A stretch of 5,411 nt of DNA from Clostridiales bacterium UBA735 (GTDB lineage: Bacteria > Bacillota > Clostridia > Oscillospirales > Oscillospiraceae). Numbering within the stretch: the stretch's first letter is position 1; every line of letters starts with the position of its first letter. Made by a program: the position numbers and the translations under genes. Of this stretch, positions 5,002 through 5,411 are shown one piece after another. A model generated the notes under the pieces. The model saw nothing but the letters and a program-made list of their open reading frames with translations. It ran no database searches and had not been told where the DNA came from. The stretch spans positions 7,822-13,232 of the forward strand of contig DBLB01000160.1 of NCBI GenBank assembly GCA_002298695.1, read 5' to 3'.

Positions 5002-5411
5002 TTACTTGATCTTGGCCGTCAGCTTGGTGGCTTCCTTATACGGCTTGAAGAGCATGTAGATGATGCAGGCCAGCAGGGCGATGGCCACGATGAGGCCCAG
5101 GACATTCAGATTGCCGGTGAAAGCGCCGCCGAACTGGTTGATCATCAGAGAGATCACGTAGGCAAAGCAGCACTGATAGCCGATGGCGAACCAGGTCCAC
5201 TTGGCGTTGTTCATCTCGCGCTTGATGGCGCCGATGGCCGCGAAGCACGGCGCGCACAGCAGGTTGAACACGAGGAAGGAATAGCCGCTGATGCCGTTGA
5301 AGGCCTGAGCCAGCGCCTGATAAACGGTCAGCTCGCCGCCGCCATAGAGGATGCCGAGCGTGCCGACGATGTTCTCCTTGGCAACAAGACCGGTGATGGA
5401 GGCGACAGCCG
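5002..5411 (-). CDS. feoB: FeoB ferrous iron transporter, C-terminal part
   Basis: Only the last 135 residues are inside the window; the N-terminal G domain and most of the membrane part lie beyond the right edge. FeoB is the GTPase-coupled inner-membrane Fe2+ importer used under low oxygen. The visible part reads SITGLVAKENIVGTLGILYG, a conserved FeoB stretch, then a segment with FLVFNLLCAPCFAAIGAIKREM, whose CxxC pair is typical of the C-terminal gate region, and two further hydrophobic segments before a basic tail ending KLTAKIK. An in-frame GTG at 5271 is internal, not a start, because the conserved protein continues upstream to the edge. Confidence 0.93.
   Translation of the reverse strand, partial: AVASITGLVAKENIVGTLGILYGGGELTVYQALAQAFNGISGYSFLVFNLLCAPCFAAIGAIKREMNNAKWTWFAIGYQCCFAYVISLMINQFGGAFTGNLNVLGLIVAIALLACIIYMLFKPYKEATKLTAKIK

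Noticed and set aside
5036..5271. Short minus-strand frames starting near 5271 and 5257 as separate small genes
   Set aside because: One is the in-frame end of feoB with an internal GTG and the other is its out-of-frame shadow; conserved FeoB sequence continues to the window edge.

Overview
The window reads like a chromosomal piece of a fairly GC-rich, low-oxygen Gram-positive bacterium, most likely a gut clostridium of the Oscillospiraceae type. The support is AGGAGG-like ribosome sites on nearly every gene, sigma-A-like promoters, perfect hairpin terminators, and gene content typical of anaerobic Firmicutes (FeoB with its Cys-rich partner, an RpiR regulator, PreT). The taxon is an inference. 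No mobile element, CRISPR array, tRNA or rRNA is visible.

Left part (1-2254), all on the minus strand. A promoter near 2060-2088 drives a leader of about 230 nt, then an NCS1 nucleobase/hydantoin/allantoin-type permease (310-1821), then the start of preT (off the left edge). PreT is the electron-input subunit of NAD-dependent dihydropyrimidine dehydrogenase. A perfect 11-bp hairpin sits between the two genes. Together they suggest import and reductive breakdown (or interconversion) of a pyrimidine or related ring.

Middle part (2205-3482). An RpiR-family regulator (minus, 2255-3097) ends at a strong hairpin terminator and has a near-consensus promoter with unusual inverted repeats. It sits directly upstream of the permease operon in the same direction and is its likely regulator. 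A 385-nt divergent spacer separates it from a plus-strand ZIP metal transporter (3483-4259). About 200 nt of that spacer carries nested inverted repeats and no gene.

Right part (4260-5411). The ZIP gene runs tail-to-tail into ridA (minus, 4263-4637) with only 3 nt between stops. A bidirectional terminator (4714-4758) lies between ridA and the end of a minus-strand feo operon. That operon consists of the feoB 3' end (5002-5411, running off the right edge) and a 56-residue FeoB-associated Cys-rich membrane protein (4770-4940). This half concerns divalent metal uptake (Fe2+ by FeoB; Zn/Mn/Fe-type by ZIP).

No clearly new defence or mobile system was seen. The best leads are regulatory: the permease leader and its promoter palindrome, the permuted inverted repeat at the rpiR promoter, the structured orphan spacer, and the overlapping 3' ends of the ZIP gene and ridA.
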